64,000 bases of DNA from Tamlana sp. I1 (lineage in GTDB: Bacteria > Bacteroidota > Bacteroidia > Flavobacteriales > Flavobacteriaceae), in the NCBI RefSeq assembly GCF_015355625.1, contig NZ_JACLAF010000006.1, forward strand, positions 1 through 64,000. Direction: 5' to 3'. This document shows, in pieces, positions 51,349 through 59,976 of the stretch. Made by a program: the position numbers and the translations under genes. Position 1 is the first letter of the stretch. Each line of letters opens with the position of its first letter. The notes under the pieces are model-generated. The model was not told the origin of the DNA and searched no databases. It saw only the letters and a program-made list of their open reading frames with translations.

Positions 51349-53943
51349 TTAGTGCGATACAACAATCATTTTAGATGCTTTTAAACCACTAGCATTTGAA
51401 AAACGAACAAGATATGTTCCGTTAGATAATGACGCTGTGTTTAAAACAATAGGTTCGTTTGAATTTTGAATTGCTTTACGCATTACTAAGCGACCATCTA
51501 AGTTATAAACCGCAATGTTATTTATAGCAAAATTGTTTGTTTTAATATTTAAAACACTGTTTGCTGGAACTGGATAAATTTTAATGCTATTCGAAAAATC
51601 AACATCTTCAGTGGAAAGCGCTGCGTTAAATTCGCCATAAAAATTAAGCTCTGTTATAGAGGTCCAATCACTTCCACTTCCGTTTGGTTGTCCGAAACCA
51701 AGGATTTTCACATATCTTACACCAGTTGCTACCGATGGTAATACAAAACTTTTAAAAGTATTATCGCTACTACTTATTAAATTACCTGTACCAAAAGGGT
51801 CGGTAAAATCGGCATCCTCTATTCCTGTTGAAGACAAACGCACTTGAAAATCGTAAGTTTTACCGCTAACAGAGGCAAAATCGATAATTTCTAAATCGTA
51901 GTAAGCTCCTAAATCAATAATAATAAAAGAGGCGCCTCCTGTGGTGCCATCGGAAGACCAATTGGTTGTTTGATCTTTATCTAAAACATTAACGGCGTAA
52001 TTAAATTTCGTACTTCCATTGACTTCTTCCATGGAGAAAGCACGTACAACCACACCATCGGCGCCACTACCCTGATCGTTAATAAGCGTTGCCAAATCGG
52101 TTGGCTTTGGTGCGTTTTGAGTAATGCTTAAGGTTCTTACAATATCATCACCTCCTGGGTTTTGAGTAAACGTTACAGAACCATTTCGAGCTGTTGAACC
52201 GGTGTTCTTAGTTACCGACACTGAAACTACAGCGTCACCAGAACCAGAATTAGTATCAATAGTAATCCATGAATCGTTAGATACAGCAGTCCAACCTACA
52301 TTAGCTGTAACATTCACATCTGCACTACCTGCTTCATAATCGAAAGCTGGCAAACTACTTACTAACAAAGATTCGCTTATCACAATAGAGCAATCGCCAT
52401 TTATGATTTTTGCGCCTGCATTATCTAAAAAACAAGCACCAATACCATGACCAACCATGGTATCATCCGTTGGGCCGTAAGCTCCCATATCGGCACCTTT
52501 ACCTGCTGCACCTGAAAATGTATATATTTCTCCATCTGAAGACGCTGTAATTCCAGACTCTAGAGAGAAACCATTACCTGTATCGGCATTATCCTGACCT
52601 AAAGCTGTACCAACATACACATTTCCAGAATACATTAAACTAGTTCCTATGTCTGAAAAAGCTGTAGCCGTTTCACCAACAATAACATCTGATGAATTAG
52701 TATGACCAGTATCAAAATAAATTAAGTTATTCGCAACTGTTCCTGTAACTACACCATCCCCTTTATCAATATTATAAAACAAAGGTGCGTTGGTGTTTAC
52801 AATAGTGTTATTAGACAGGATTATATCTTTTGATTCTTGATAATCGCTTGAATAGCTTGTTGAGCTACAATCGTCTATACTAACCTTTTCACCTCCTATA
52901 AAAGTGATTCCGTTATTCCATTTTGCCTGATCTACAAGTGTAACACAATCTTGAATATAGTTGTTTGTAATGGTATGGTCGCTATCTACAATACGTATAC
53001 CACCTGTACCATCAATGTTGTTACCTAAAAAGTAATTTCCATCTACTGTTGCTCCAGAACCATGACGAAGCACCAAAGAACCTCGACATTCTCTAAACGT
53101 ATTATTTATAAAGGAATTCCCTTTACTTTTATTAGAAATAATTTCATTTTCTCCGTCCGATTTAACAAAATAATTATTACTAACCAAGCAGTTTGCTTGT
53201 ACCATCTGCCCTTCACTAACGCCAATACGAATGGTTTCACTATCTCCGGCATTTTGTAGGGTCGGGTTAATTTTTTCATAATTGTAAAAATAGTTATTAC
53301 TAATAGTGTGTTTTACCTCTGCACATTGATCACCTCCGTTTTTTGACAAATTGTAATAAAGTTCGACTAAAATTAAAGCACCGGCATTCTTTTTATTCAT
53401 AAACGAACAGTTAAGAACGCTATTATTAGCTCCGTACATTTTAACCCAGTTATGCTTTTTACTTACTCCTACAACTTCATCGGTTGGATCGACAATCAAT
53501 CCATCCATCGCACAATTTTGAAGCGTACTGTTGTAAGCTAAATCGCTACTGTCTCTAAACTCGATTACAGCACTATCACCATAACCTCCCTTCCAATAAA
53601 AACCATCTACAATCACATAATCGCCGGCAATACTTAAACGCGCACCGTTAGTAAAAGTTACCCCTCCTGGTGTTTCAGCTCTAAAAATAATTGGGTTGTT
53701 TTCAGCGCCATTAGCACCAAATCGCATGCGTCCTGAATTGTTATAAACGCCATCTGCAAGTTCTACAATATCGCCTGGAACCAAAGTTGGAGATAAATCC
53801 CTTATATCTTCTGGATCTGTAATTTTATAAACCGTTTGCGCCATGGCTAACGATGTTATAAAGAAAAATAGAGTGAATACATTGAGTTTTGTTCGTGTAG
53901 ATTTCGCGCACGACCGCATGATAAGTGTAATTGTACTTGCCAT
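51349..53943 (-). CDS. PL6 family alginate lyase with BACON, discoidin-like and T9SS domains
   Basis: An 864-residue secreted protein (signal cleavage after Ala35). The parallel beta-helix of PL6 spans about 36-500, with catalytic Lys272 in IISNKSKGNSF and Arg293 in VLRHGSG, and the acidic GENE segment (264-267) as calcium/substrate site. A BACON domain follows at about 525-612 (ASADVNVTANVGWTAVSND...WITIDTNSG), then an F5/8-type carbohydrate-binding domain at about 640-780, then a type IX sorting domain at about 785-864 (KIYPVPANSVLNI). It cleaves alginate at the cell surface by beta-elimination. It is a single gene with a promoter carrying tandem repeats. Another start at 53919 is possible. 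Confidence 0.92.
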   Translation of the reverse strand: MASTITLIMRSCAKSTRTKLNVFTLFFFITSLAMAQTVYKITDPEDIRDLSPTLVPGDIVELADGVYNNSGRMRFGANGAENNPIIFRAETPGGVTFTNGARLSIAGDYVIVDGFYWKGGYGDSAVIEFRDSSDLAYNSTLQNCAMDGLIVDPTDEVVGVSKKHNWVKMYGANNSVLNCSFMNKKNAGALILVELYYNLSKNGGDQCAEVKHTISNNYFYNYEKINPTLQNAGDSETIRIGVSEGQMVQANCLVSNNYFVKSDGENEIISNKSKGNSFINNTFRECRGSLVLRHGSGATVDGNYFLGNNIDGTGGIRIVDSDHTITNNYIQDCVTLVDQAKWNNGITFIGGEKVSIDDCSSTSYSSDYQESKDIILSNNTIVNTNAPLFYNIDKGDGVVTGTVANNLIYFDTGHTNSSDVIVGETATAFSDIGTSLMYSGNVYVGTALGQDNADTGNGFSLESGITASSDGEIYTFSGAAGKGADMGAYGPTDDTMVGHGIGACFLDNAGAKIINGDCSIVISESLLVSSLPAFDYEAGSADVNVTANVGWTAVSNDSWITIDTNSGSGDAVVSVSVTKNTGSTARNGSVTFTQNPGGDDIVRTLSITQNAPKPTDLATLINDQGSGADGVVVRAFSMEEVNGSTKFNYAVNVLDKDQTTNWSSDGTTGGASFIIIDLGAYYDLEIIDFASVSGKTYDFQVRLSSTGIEDADFTDPFGTGNLISSSDNTFKSFVLPSVATGVRYVKILGFGQPNGSGSDWTSITELNFYGEFNAALSTEDVDFSNSIKIYPVPANSVLNIKTNNFAINNIAVYNLDGRLVMRKAIQNSNEPIVLNTASLSNGTYLVRFSNASGLKASKMIVVSH

Positions 53944-53989
53944 TTTAATTTAGTTTTAGTTTGTTTTTAGTCTATTTATTTGAACAACA

Positions 53990-54015
53990 AAACTGGTTAT
54001 CCAAACTGGTTATCC
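53990..54015 (-). promoter_or_regulatory. Tandem 13-bp repeat on the PL6 promoter (candidate operator)
   Basis: Two adjacent copies of AAACTGGTTATCC occur (minus-strand sense GGATAACCAGTTT). Each contains the partial dyad TGGnnnnCCA, close to FadR/GntR-type sites. They begin at the -7 box and cover the predicted transcription start, the position of a repressor site. The GntR regulator at 56642 is the obvious candidate binder, but no second copy was seen near its own gene. Confidence 0.5.
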
Positions 54016-54022
54016 AAATATA
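54015..54022 (-). promoter_or_regulatory. -7 box of the PL6 lyase gene
   Basis: TATATTTG on the minus strand matches TAnnTTTG and is contiguous with the tandem 13-bp repeats. It implies a leader of about 65 nt. No TTTG was seen at the ideal -33 position. Confidence 0.55.
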
Positions 54023-54074
54023 ATGATAATTTTTTAAAAGGAAAAACCTTTGGCTATTGACAATGGATGAAGAA

Positions 54075-54123
54075 GAACAATGAAGAATGAACAATGAACA
54101 ATGAAGAATGAAGAATGAATAAT
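54075..54123. repeat. Heptanucleotide tandem array (GAAnAAT x7)
   Basis: Seven consecutive 7-bp units occur: GAACAAT, GAAGAAT, GAACAAT, GAACAAT, GAAGAAT, GAAGAAT, GAATAAT. Only the fourth base varies. It is non-coding and lies about 50-100 bases upstream of the PL6 promoter. Confidence 0.85.
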
Positions 54124-54242
54124 TAATAGTTAAAATTGACAATTAGCTATTTAGAATGTGATTGCGTGTGTTCCAAAATAAAATGATGTATGCGATTTAT
54201 TGTTGCTTTGAATAGCATTCCTTTTTCAGAAAAGGAAATAGA

Positions 54243-54282
54243 ACAAAAAAAACAGGAGTACATCTTAAAAGATATACTCCTG
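54243..54282 (-). terminator. Terminator of the MFS-SDR transcript
   Basis: CAGGAGTA-ATCTT pairs with AAGAT-TACTCCTG (one mismatch) and a run of eight T follows on the minus strand. It lies 67 bases beyond the SDR stop. Confidence 0.85.
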
Positions 54283-54349
54283 CATATTTTACCAATTATA
54301 AATGAAATTTAGCTTAATTAAAAGCTACAACATTTAAGTTTTAATCAAA

Positions 54350-55114
54350 TTAGATACCTAAAGCTTGACCACCACCAATTTGAACAGTTTCAGCAGTCAT
54401 GAAAGACGCATCATCACTAGCTAAGAAAGAAACAACACCAGCTACTTCTTCTGGCTGACCTAATCTTCCTAGTAAAACACTGTTTGCCCAAGAAGCGAAA
54501 ACTTCTGGCTTAGTAGCTTTAATTTGCGCATGAAAAGGCGTATCAATTGTACCTGGAGATACTGCGTTTACTCTAATTCCATATTCAGCTAAATCTTTAG
54601 CTAATGCTCTTGTTATAGATTGTACACCACCTTTTGATACAGAGTAGATTCCTGCACCAGGTCCTGCACCATTCCATGCAGCATTAGAGGTATAGTTAAT
54701 AATAGAAGCATTCTCCCCTTTTTTAAGGAAAGGAATCGCTGCTCTTGAAGCATAAAATACCGAGTCTAAGTTTAAAGCCATAACAAATCTGTATTGTTCC
54801 GTTGTCATTTCTTCAAATCTAGCTCTAACACCAATACCACCAGCATTGTTTACAAGCACATCAATTCTACCGTATTTTTCACCAATTTTAGTGATGTTTT
54901 CTGTTACTTCTTCTTCTTTAGTTACGTCAAAACCATAGTACTCAGCAGTAATTCCTTCTGCAGTAAGTTCTTTAATTCTTTCAGCTCCTGCTGTATCTTC
55001 AATACCGTTAATTACAACCGTATAACCATCTTTTCCTAATCGTTTAGCTACTTCGAAGCCAATACCTCCGGTAGCACCTGTTATAACCGCAACTTTTTCT
55101 TTTGAATTACTCAT
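54350..55114 (-). CDS. SDR family reductase, probable DEH reductase
   Basis: A 254-residue classical short-chain dehydrogenase. The cofactor motif is TGATGGIG (12-19), NNAGG is at 89-93, and the catalytic residues are Ser143, Tyr157 and Lys161 in IYSVSKGG, with a C-terminal QIGGGQALGI. In alginate loci of Flavobacteriia this position is occupied by the NAD(P)H-dependent reductase that turns 4-deoxy-L-erythro-5-hexoseulose uronate (DEH) into KDG. It lies 32 bases downstream of the transporter gene and is clearly co-transcribed. The exact cofactor cannot be read with certainty. Confidence 0.85.
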   Translation of the reverse strand: MSNSKEKVAVITGATGGIGFEVAKRLGKDGYTVVINGIEDTAGAERIKELTAEGITAEYYGFDVTKEEEVTENITKIGEKYGRIDVLVNNAGGIGVRARFEEMTTEQYRFVMALNLDSVFYASRAAIPFLKKGENASIINYTSNAAWNGAGPGAGIYSVSKGGVQSITRALAKDLAEYGIRVNAVSPGTIDTPFHAQIKATKPEVFASWANSVLLGRLGQPEEVAGVVSFLASDDASFMTAETVQIGGGQALGI

Positions 55115-55146
55115 TATTCTTAATTTAATTTATTATTATTTTAATA

Positions 55147-56445
55147 CTATTTTTTTTCTATCGCTTTAACCTTAGGCACTAATATCCACACACTTAATAA
55201 AGTTAAAATGGCTAGTGCAGCACCTATAATAAAAGCTGGTGTATAATTCCCGCCACTTGTTAACCAAGGCACTAAATAAGTTAAAGCCGCAGCTGTTAAT
55301 TTTGCTGCCATACCAGAAAATCCAGCTAAGGTACCAACTGTTTTTCCTGAAAATAAATCACTAGGTAAGGTTTGAACATTACCAATGGCTGTTTGGAAAC
55401 CAAATAAAATAACCGCCATAATAATAACAGCTGTTGTAGGTCCACCTGGGTTTGCCATAGCTAATAAAGCAGGTAACATAATTAAACCTCCAAGGGTGAT
55501 AACCATTTTACGTGTTTTATTAATATCCCATCCTTTTTTTAGTCTGTTTTGAGCTAAAAGCCCTCCAAACCAAGCACCAAGCATAGCGCCTACATAAGGC
55601 ACCCATCCATAAAGTCCGATAGATTTAACATCCATTCCATAAACTTCATTTAAATAAATTGGAATCCAGAATACGAATAACCACCAAATTGGATCTATAA
55701 ATGCAGAAGCTAAAATAACTCCCCAACTTTCTTTATGACCTAACAGCGCTTTTGTGTCTGGATTATACGCTTCAGTTTCATCGGCATTCGAATCAAAATC
55801 TTCATTTTTCTGACCAGTTAAAATATAATCACGTTCTTCATCTGTAATCCAAGGGTGTTTTCTTGGTGGTGCTTTTACTAAAATCCACCATGGAATTAAC
55901 CAAAGTAAACCAGTTAAACCAATTAAAATGAAAATCGATTTCCAGCTAAAGTAAATGGTTAAAAATGCAATTAGCGGAATGGAAATAATCCCTCCAATAG
56001 CTGCACCCGAATTAAAAATTCCTTGTGCGAGTGCGCGTTCTTTAGTAGGAAACCATTCTGCATTACCTTTGGTGGCACCAGGCCAGTTACCTGCTTCGGA
56101 AACACCTAAAATGGCACGAAAAATTCCGAAACTTAAAATCCCTTGTGCAAAGGCATGTAAAGCTGTTGCAATAGACCATACACCAATTGATAGTACAAAT
56201 CCTAATCGCGTACCAACCCAATCGAAAATTTTACCAAAAATAGCTTGACCAAAAGCATATGAAAAAACAAAAATTATTGAAATAAGAGCATAAATAGATT
56301 TTGTTTCGTCTGGGGTATGTCCTGGATATAACTCTTGTGCTATATCGGGCCAAAGTACACTTAATGACTGACGATCAATATAATTGATAATAGTAGCTAT
56401 GGCAATTAATGCAACAACCCACCAACGTAAACCTTTTATTTTCAT
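55147..56445 (-). CDS. MFS transporter of the hexuronate (ACS) type
   Basis: A 432-residue inner-membrane protein with 12 hydrophobic helices. The start MKIKGLRWWVVALIAIATIINYIDRQSLSVLWP is characteristic of ExuT/anion:cation symporters. GVSEAGNWPGATKGNAEWFPTKERALAQGIFNSGAAIGG is the conserved loop and helix-four to five region. A cytoplasmic central loop with KHPWITDEERDYIL separates the two halves. It probably imports unsaturated uronate or DEH from the periplasm. It is the first gene of the MFS-SDR unit, 196 bases after the GntR gene. Confidence 0.9.
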   Translation of the reverse strand: MKIKGLRWWVVALIAIATIINYIDRQSLSVLWPDIAQELYPGHTPDETKSIYALISIIFVFSYAFGQAIFGKIFDWVGTRLGFVLSIGVWSIATALHAFAQGILSFGIFRAILGVSEAGNWPGATKGNAEWFPTKERALAQGIFNSGAAIGGIISIPLIAFLTIYFSWKSIFILIGLTGLLWLIPWWILVKAPPRKHPWITDEERDYILTGQKNEDFDSNADETEAYNPDTKALLGHKESWGVILASAFIDPIWWLFVFWIPIYLNEVYGMDVKSIGLYGWVPYVGAMLGAWFGGLLAQNRLKKGWDINKTRKMVITLGGLIMLPALLAMANPGGPTTAVIIMAVILFGFQTAIGNVQTLPSDLFSGKTVGTLAGFSGMAAKLTAAALTYLVPWLTSGGNYTPAFIIGAALAILTLLSVWILVPKVKAIEKK

Positions 56446-56510
56446 ATTTTAAATTTTAGTAATTACTATCCAGCACGACTTTTTAAACCGTGAAATTCCT
56501 GTACACAAAC

Positions 56511-56522
56511 ACAAGTGCTTGT
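56511..56522. promoter_or_regulatory. Short palindrome upstream of the MFS gene
   Basis: ACAAG-TG-CTTGT forms a 12-bp dyad 66 bases before the MFS start. It is the best symmetric candidate operator for the MFS-SDR transcript, but such short dyads occur by chance. Confidence 0.25.
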
Positions 56523-56641
56523 ATATTATAATCTGTAAATTATGTTTGAAGAAAAACTACATGTAGAATTTCTTCCCTCCTATTAAAATATAAGATAGTA
56601 GATAAAAACGTGCATTTTCTTAACTACTAAATATTTTGCTG

Positions 56642-57346
56642 TTATGAATTATAACAGTATTGATAGAGCATATTAAAATGATTCTTCATTTTTTGTTTTG
56701 CTTCTACCGGGTTTTGGGATTTTATGGCTTCATAAATTTCTCGATGTTCTTGTATTCCTAATATGGATTGTCTTTTATCACAAACATGATACTTTTCAAA
56801 ATCCATAATTATTTGCGGTATTATAGTAAGCATGAACATATTCATGGTTGCATTACCACTGGCTTTAGCTATAGCTAAATGAAAAAGCAAATCTTCTTGA
56901 ACGGCATCTTCACCGGCATTTGTTTTCTCTATATAAGCTTCTAAAGCTTTCTTTATGTGTTTTAAGTCGTCTTCTGTTCTTCGTAATGAAGCTAAACTAA
57001 CAGTTTTCAACTCTAATAATATTCTTGTTTCAACTAACGATTTAAAATCTGGTGCATCTAATCTTAAAATATCATCAATCATTCCATTTAAAGCAATAAC
57101 ACCTGTATTTGCTACAAAGGTTCCACTTTGTGGAATGGATTTCAGTAAACCATAAAACTCTAATTTTTGAATGGCTTCCCTGATGTTACTTCTTGTAACT
57201 CCAAACTTTTCTGAAAGCATTCTTTCTGATGGTAATTTATCACCAGGCTCCAGGTTTTTATAATTAATTAATTCTTTAATTTGACTAATTATCTTCTTCT
57301 GAATCTTATTTTGGCTTTCGTTTACTGTAATAACTTCTAATTTCAT
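56642..57346 (-). CDS. FadR-subfamily GntR regulator of alginate catabolism
   Basis: A 234-residue regulator. The N-terminal winged helix is GntR-type (LEPGDKLPSERMLSEKFGVTRSNIREAIQKLEFYGLLKSIPQSGTFVAN, about residues 33-83). The C-terminal part is an all-helical FCD ligand domain (RILLELKTVSLASLRRTEDDL, EDLLFHLAIAKASGNATMN, IQEHREIYEAIKSQNPVEAKQKMKNHF) with His residues for metal and ligand binding. FadR-type regulators of uronate pathways respond to KDG-like acids. It sits between the PL7 and MFS genes on the same strand, which places it as regulator of the upper alginate pathway. Confidence 0.9.
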   Translation of the reverse strand: MKLEVITVNESQNKIQKKIISQIKELINYKNLEPGDKLPSERMLSEKFGVTRSNIREAIQKLEFYGLLKSIPQSGTFVANTGVIALNGMIDDILRLDAPDFKSLVETRILLELKTVSLASLRRTEDDLKHIKKALEAYIEKTNAGEDAVQEDLLFHLAIAKASGNATMNMFMLTIIPQIIMDFEKYHVCDKRQSILGIQEHREIYEAIKSQNPVEAKQKMKNHFNMLYQYCYNS

Positions 57347-57366
57347 CTTCTCGTCGTAATTCGTAA

Positions 57367-57384
57367 CTAGTAAAAATTTACTAG
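57367..57384. promoter_or_regulatory. Palindrome upstream of the GntR gene
   Basis: CTAGTAAAAATTTACTAG is an 18-base dyad with perfect 8-bp arms, 21 bases before the GntR start codon. The position suggests autoregulation. Confidence 0.45.
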
Positions 57385-57515
57385 CCGATAAATTTAATAA
57401 AAACTGCTCTAAATTTGTAATTAGTTCTAATGTAATTGCCCTTAATCACTAAACTAATGTGTTTTAACTGACAAAACAATAGTATTAAACAATTTTATTA
57501 ATATTACCGTTATTA

Positions 57516-58439
57516 CTAATGGCTAACCTCTAGTTCGTAAAATCGAACCTTGGCATAAGCACCTTTATCTCTAGACTGGAAATAATTACCAGCTTTAAAA
57601 TAATTCTCGAATACTCCCCAACGTTGCATATGAACACTTTCATACACTTTGTATTCGTTTCCGTTGAGAATAATCACCATTTTCCCTTCTGAAATTTGAA
57701 CTTCTAAAGTAAATTTTCTAAAACCTACTTCTTGTTCGAAGTTAAATCCTTCATCATCATCCCAGGCATCTTCATGCAAAATTTCTTCATTTGAAGCTGC
57801 AATGTTTTTCAACACTTTTGTTTTTACTCTTACCTTCCCGTTTTGCCAATAAATTTTCAAAATTGGAGGTGCATTATTATCATCTTCACCAATTAAATCA
57901 CGCTGTTCATTACTTAACCGCCCATGAATTTGCATGATTATGGTTTTATGATATTTGCCTTTGGAATCTTTTGAAATTTCATCCATGGCAATGACACCCT
58001 TCATATTACCGCCATCTTTAAAAGTCCAGTTCGCATTGTTATCTCCTGGAACCATTTGCTCTCTTAGCTCAGATCTGGTATACTTCGTGTTTTTTGTTGT
58101 CGATTCTGTAGGCATGGCGTGAAACACAATAGCCCCTTTTGTAGAATCGATATACATATAAGGTTTTGCAACCTCGTTACTTGCAAAATCTAAAATCTCT
58201 GGCGGTTCAATTTCATAAGGCTTTCCTTTTTCATTAAGCACTGGTAGGGTTACTTTCCAATGACTTAAATCGATATCTGGAAGCTTTACTTTTTTCCGTT
58301 TTTTCTTCTTTTTTTTAGATTTTTTTTCTGTTTTAGCTTTAGTATCTGTATCGCTACTTGTCTTTTCTTGACAAGTAGCGTTTACAGATATGAAAACTAT
58401 AAGTAATAATCCTAAAATTTCAGTTCTAAAATTTTTCAT
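57516..58439 (-). CDS. PL7 family alginate lyase with lysine-rich N-terminal linker
   Basis: A 307-residue exported lyase with a single PL7 jelly-roll domain (about 53-307). The three family motifs are present: RSELRE at 122-127, QIH at 170-172, and YFKAGNYFQ at 280-288. QIH rather than QVH is associated with activity on guluronate-containing alginate. After the signal peptide comes a short acidic stretch, then 14 residues (39-52) of which 12 are Lys or Arg, which could bind the polyanionic substrate or envelope. Cys23 may be a lipid anchor, though the lipobox is poor. It follows the PKD lipoprotein by 36 bases as the last gene of the susCD unit. Confidence 0.92.
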   Translation of the reverse strand: MKNFRTEILGLLLIVFISVNATCQEKTSSDTDTKAKTEKKSKKKKKKRKKVKLPDIDLSHWKVTLPVLNEKGKPYEIEPPEILDFASNEVAKPYMYIDSTKGAIVFHAMPTESTTKNTKYTRSELREQMVPGDNNANWTFKDGGNMKGVIAMDEISKDSKGKYHKTIIMQIHGRLSNEQRDLIGEDDNNAPPILKIYWQNGKVRVKTKVLKNIAASNEEILHEDAWDDDEGFNFEQEVGFRKFTLEVQISEGKMVIILNGNEYKVYESVHMQRWGVFENYFKAGNYFQSRDKGAYAKVRFYELEVSH

Positions 58440-58475
58440 ATATACTATTATTTATAGTTTTTAATTGATTTTACA

Positions 58476-59963
58476 CTAAAATCCAGGAGTGATGATGTCT
58501 ATGTTATCATAAAACACTTCATTACTAGAGTCAACTGCATTTATAGCTCTTACATAAATTACAACAATGTCACTTGACGCTTTAAACGTAAATGTATTTG
58601 TAGTAAAAGTATCATTGCTTGCTGAAGATTTATCAGGATTGTAATCGTTAGTGATTACATAATAAGCATCAGATTCAGACATTGGATCTGCATCAATTCC
58701 AGCTTCTGTAGTAATCTCATTATTTAAAATAAAGATTTCAGAATTTATGCCAGGAGCTTCAGATCTAGAATCAATTGTAAAGGTATATTCCACTCCAGGC
58801 TCAACTTTAAGCAATTGATACAATCTACGACAAGGCTCATAAAGTTTAAGACCTCTAGTTTTTGCGCCATTAACATAGTTCCCATCACTAGTAGAACCAG
58901 GCTGTTCATTAGTACAAAAATTATCATCAATATAAGTATTTAATGCCCCGTTATTCCATAAAGCTTGATATGGACTTGGAATTTCACCTAAATTATCGTC
59001 TACTACTGTCGCACCAGGTGTCATATCCCAAGCATCAGCGTTATCTCCTGTATTCCCAATGTATTCATCACCTGTTCCATTAAGCACAATAGCTTTAAAT
59101 GTAGGTTGAACACCTCCAACAGGCACAAAATATGAAACACTTTTAGCAACACCTTCAATATTAGTTGTCGTTAAAGTAACCTCATAAGTTCCTGCGGCAG
59201 CATAAGTATGAGAAGGATTTAATTCCGTTGATGAGTTACCATCACCAAAATCCCAAGCGTGAGTTTCTGCCAAAATTGAAGCATCTGTAAATTGTACTTG
59301 TAAACCAGTTACATTTTCAAATGTAAAATCTGGAACAGTAGATAGTACTAAACCTTCAACTTTTTGAGATACAGAATACGTATCACCAGCAAAATTTGTA
59401 GCAGTTAAAACAACATCATAAGGACCAACATCTTTATACGTATGAATTGGACTGAAACTAGGATCGTTTTCAGTATCTTCATTAGACCATTCGGTAGAAC
59501 TACCATCACCAAAATCCCATACTAAAGACTCGGCTCCAGATGTAGCATTGGTAAAAGTTACTTGTGTATCTTCCACGGCAAAGGTAAAACCAACTGATAT
59601 TGGACCTACTTGAGTAGAATCCTTAGCAATTAACCCATCTGAGCTAGTAGTGGTTAATTTTACATCATACAGACCTCCTTCAGTATAAGTATAATTAGGG
59701 TTAGCCTCATCCGAAGTATTACCATCTCCAAACTCCCACAAATAAGAAGCAGCATCGGTAGAATAGCTTCTAAATATAACAGTTAATTGGTCATCTGCAT
59801 CTAAACTGGTAGTAAACTGAGTACTCGGCTGAATGTTATTCACATTCCCAGAAGGCGGAACAAAAGGTTCGTGTCCATCGTCATAACAAGACACTATCCC
59901 CAACGCCACAAAAATCAGTACAAGCGTACTTTTTGTGTGTTTTTTAATTAAATTATAAATCAT
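58476..59963 (-). CDS. PKD-repeat surface lipoprotein of the alginate locus
   Basis: A 495-residue lipoprotein (LGIVSC, Cys26). Three PKD repeats follow (YLWEFGDGNTSDEANPNYTY; LVWDFGDGSSTEWSNEDTEND; HAWDFGDGNSSTELNPSHTY), each with the WDFGDG core. A C-terminal beta-sandwich of about 200 residues ends YDNIDIITPGF and resembles carbohydrate-binding domains. It sits where surface glycan-binding proteins are found in alginate PULs, between the second PKD lipoprotein and PL7. The substrate is inferred as alginate from context. Confidence 0.85.
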   Translation of the reverse strand: MIYNLIKKHTKSTLVLIFVALGIVSCYDDGHEPFVPPSGNVNNIQPSTQFTTSLDADDQLTVIFRSYSTDAASYLWEFGDGNTSDEANPNYTYTEGGLYDVKLTTTSSDGLIAKDSTQVGPISVGFTFAVEDTQVTFTNATSGAESLVWDFGDGSSTEWSNEDTENDPSFSPIHTYKDVGPYDVVLTATNFAGDTYSVSQKVEGLVLSTVPDFTFENVTGLQVQFTDASILAETHAWDFGDGNSSTELNPSHTYAAAGTYEVTLTTTNIEGVAKSVSYFVPVGGVQPTFKAIVLNGTGDEYIGNTGDNADAWDMTPGATVVDDNLGEIPSPYQALWNNGALNTYIDDNFCTNEQPGSTSDGNYVNGAKTRGLKLYEPCRRLYQLLKVEPGVEYTFTIDSRSEAPGINSEIFILNNEITTEAGIDADPMSESDAYYVITNDYNPDKSSASNDTFTTNTFTFKASSDIVVIYVRAINAVDSSNEVFYDNIDIITPGF

Positions 59964-59976
59964 AATAGTTTAGTTT

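Larger units (their letters stand above)
53944..54242. other. Intergenic region upstream of the PL6 gene
   Basis: About 300 bases without a gene. From right to left (minus-strand sense) it holds AT-rich sequence, a heptamer tandem array (54075-54123), the PL6 -7 box and tandem 13-bp repeats (53990-54022), and a purine-poor leader to the PL6 start. Confidence 0.6.

Noticed and set aside
54075-54123. Short tandem units considered as a CRISPR fragment
   Set aside because: The units are contiguous 7-mers without spacers and there are no cas genes.
54794-55039. An 81-residue plus-strand frame opposite the SDR gene
   Set aside because: Phe/Ser/Asn-rich reverse complement of conserved SDR sequence; no independent evidence for expression.
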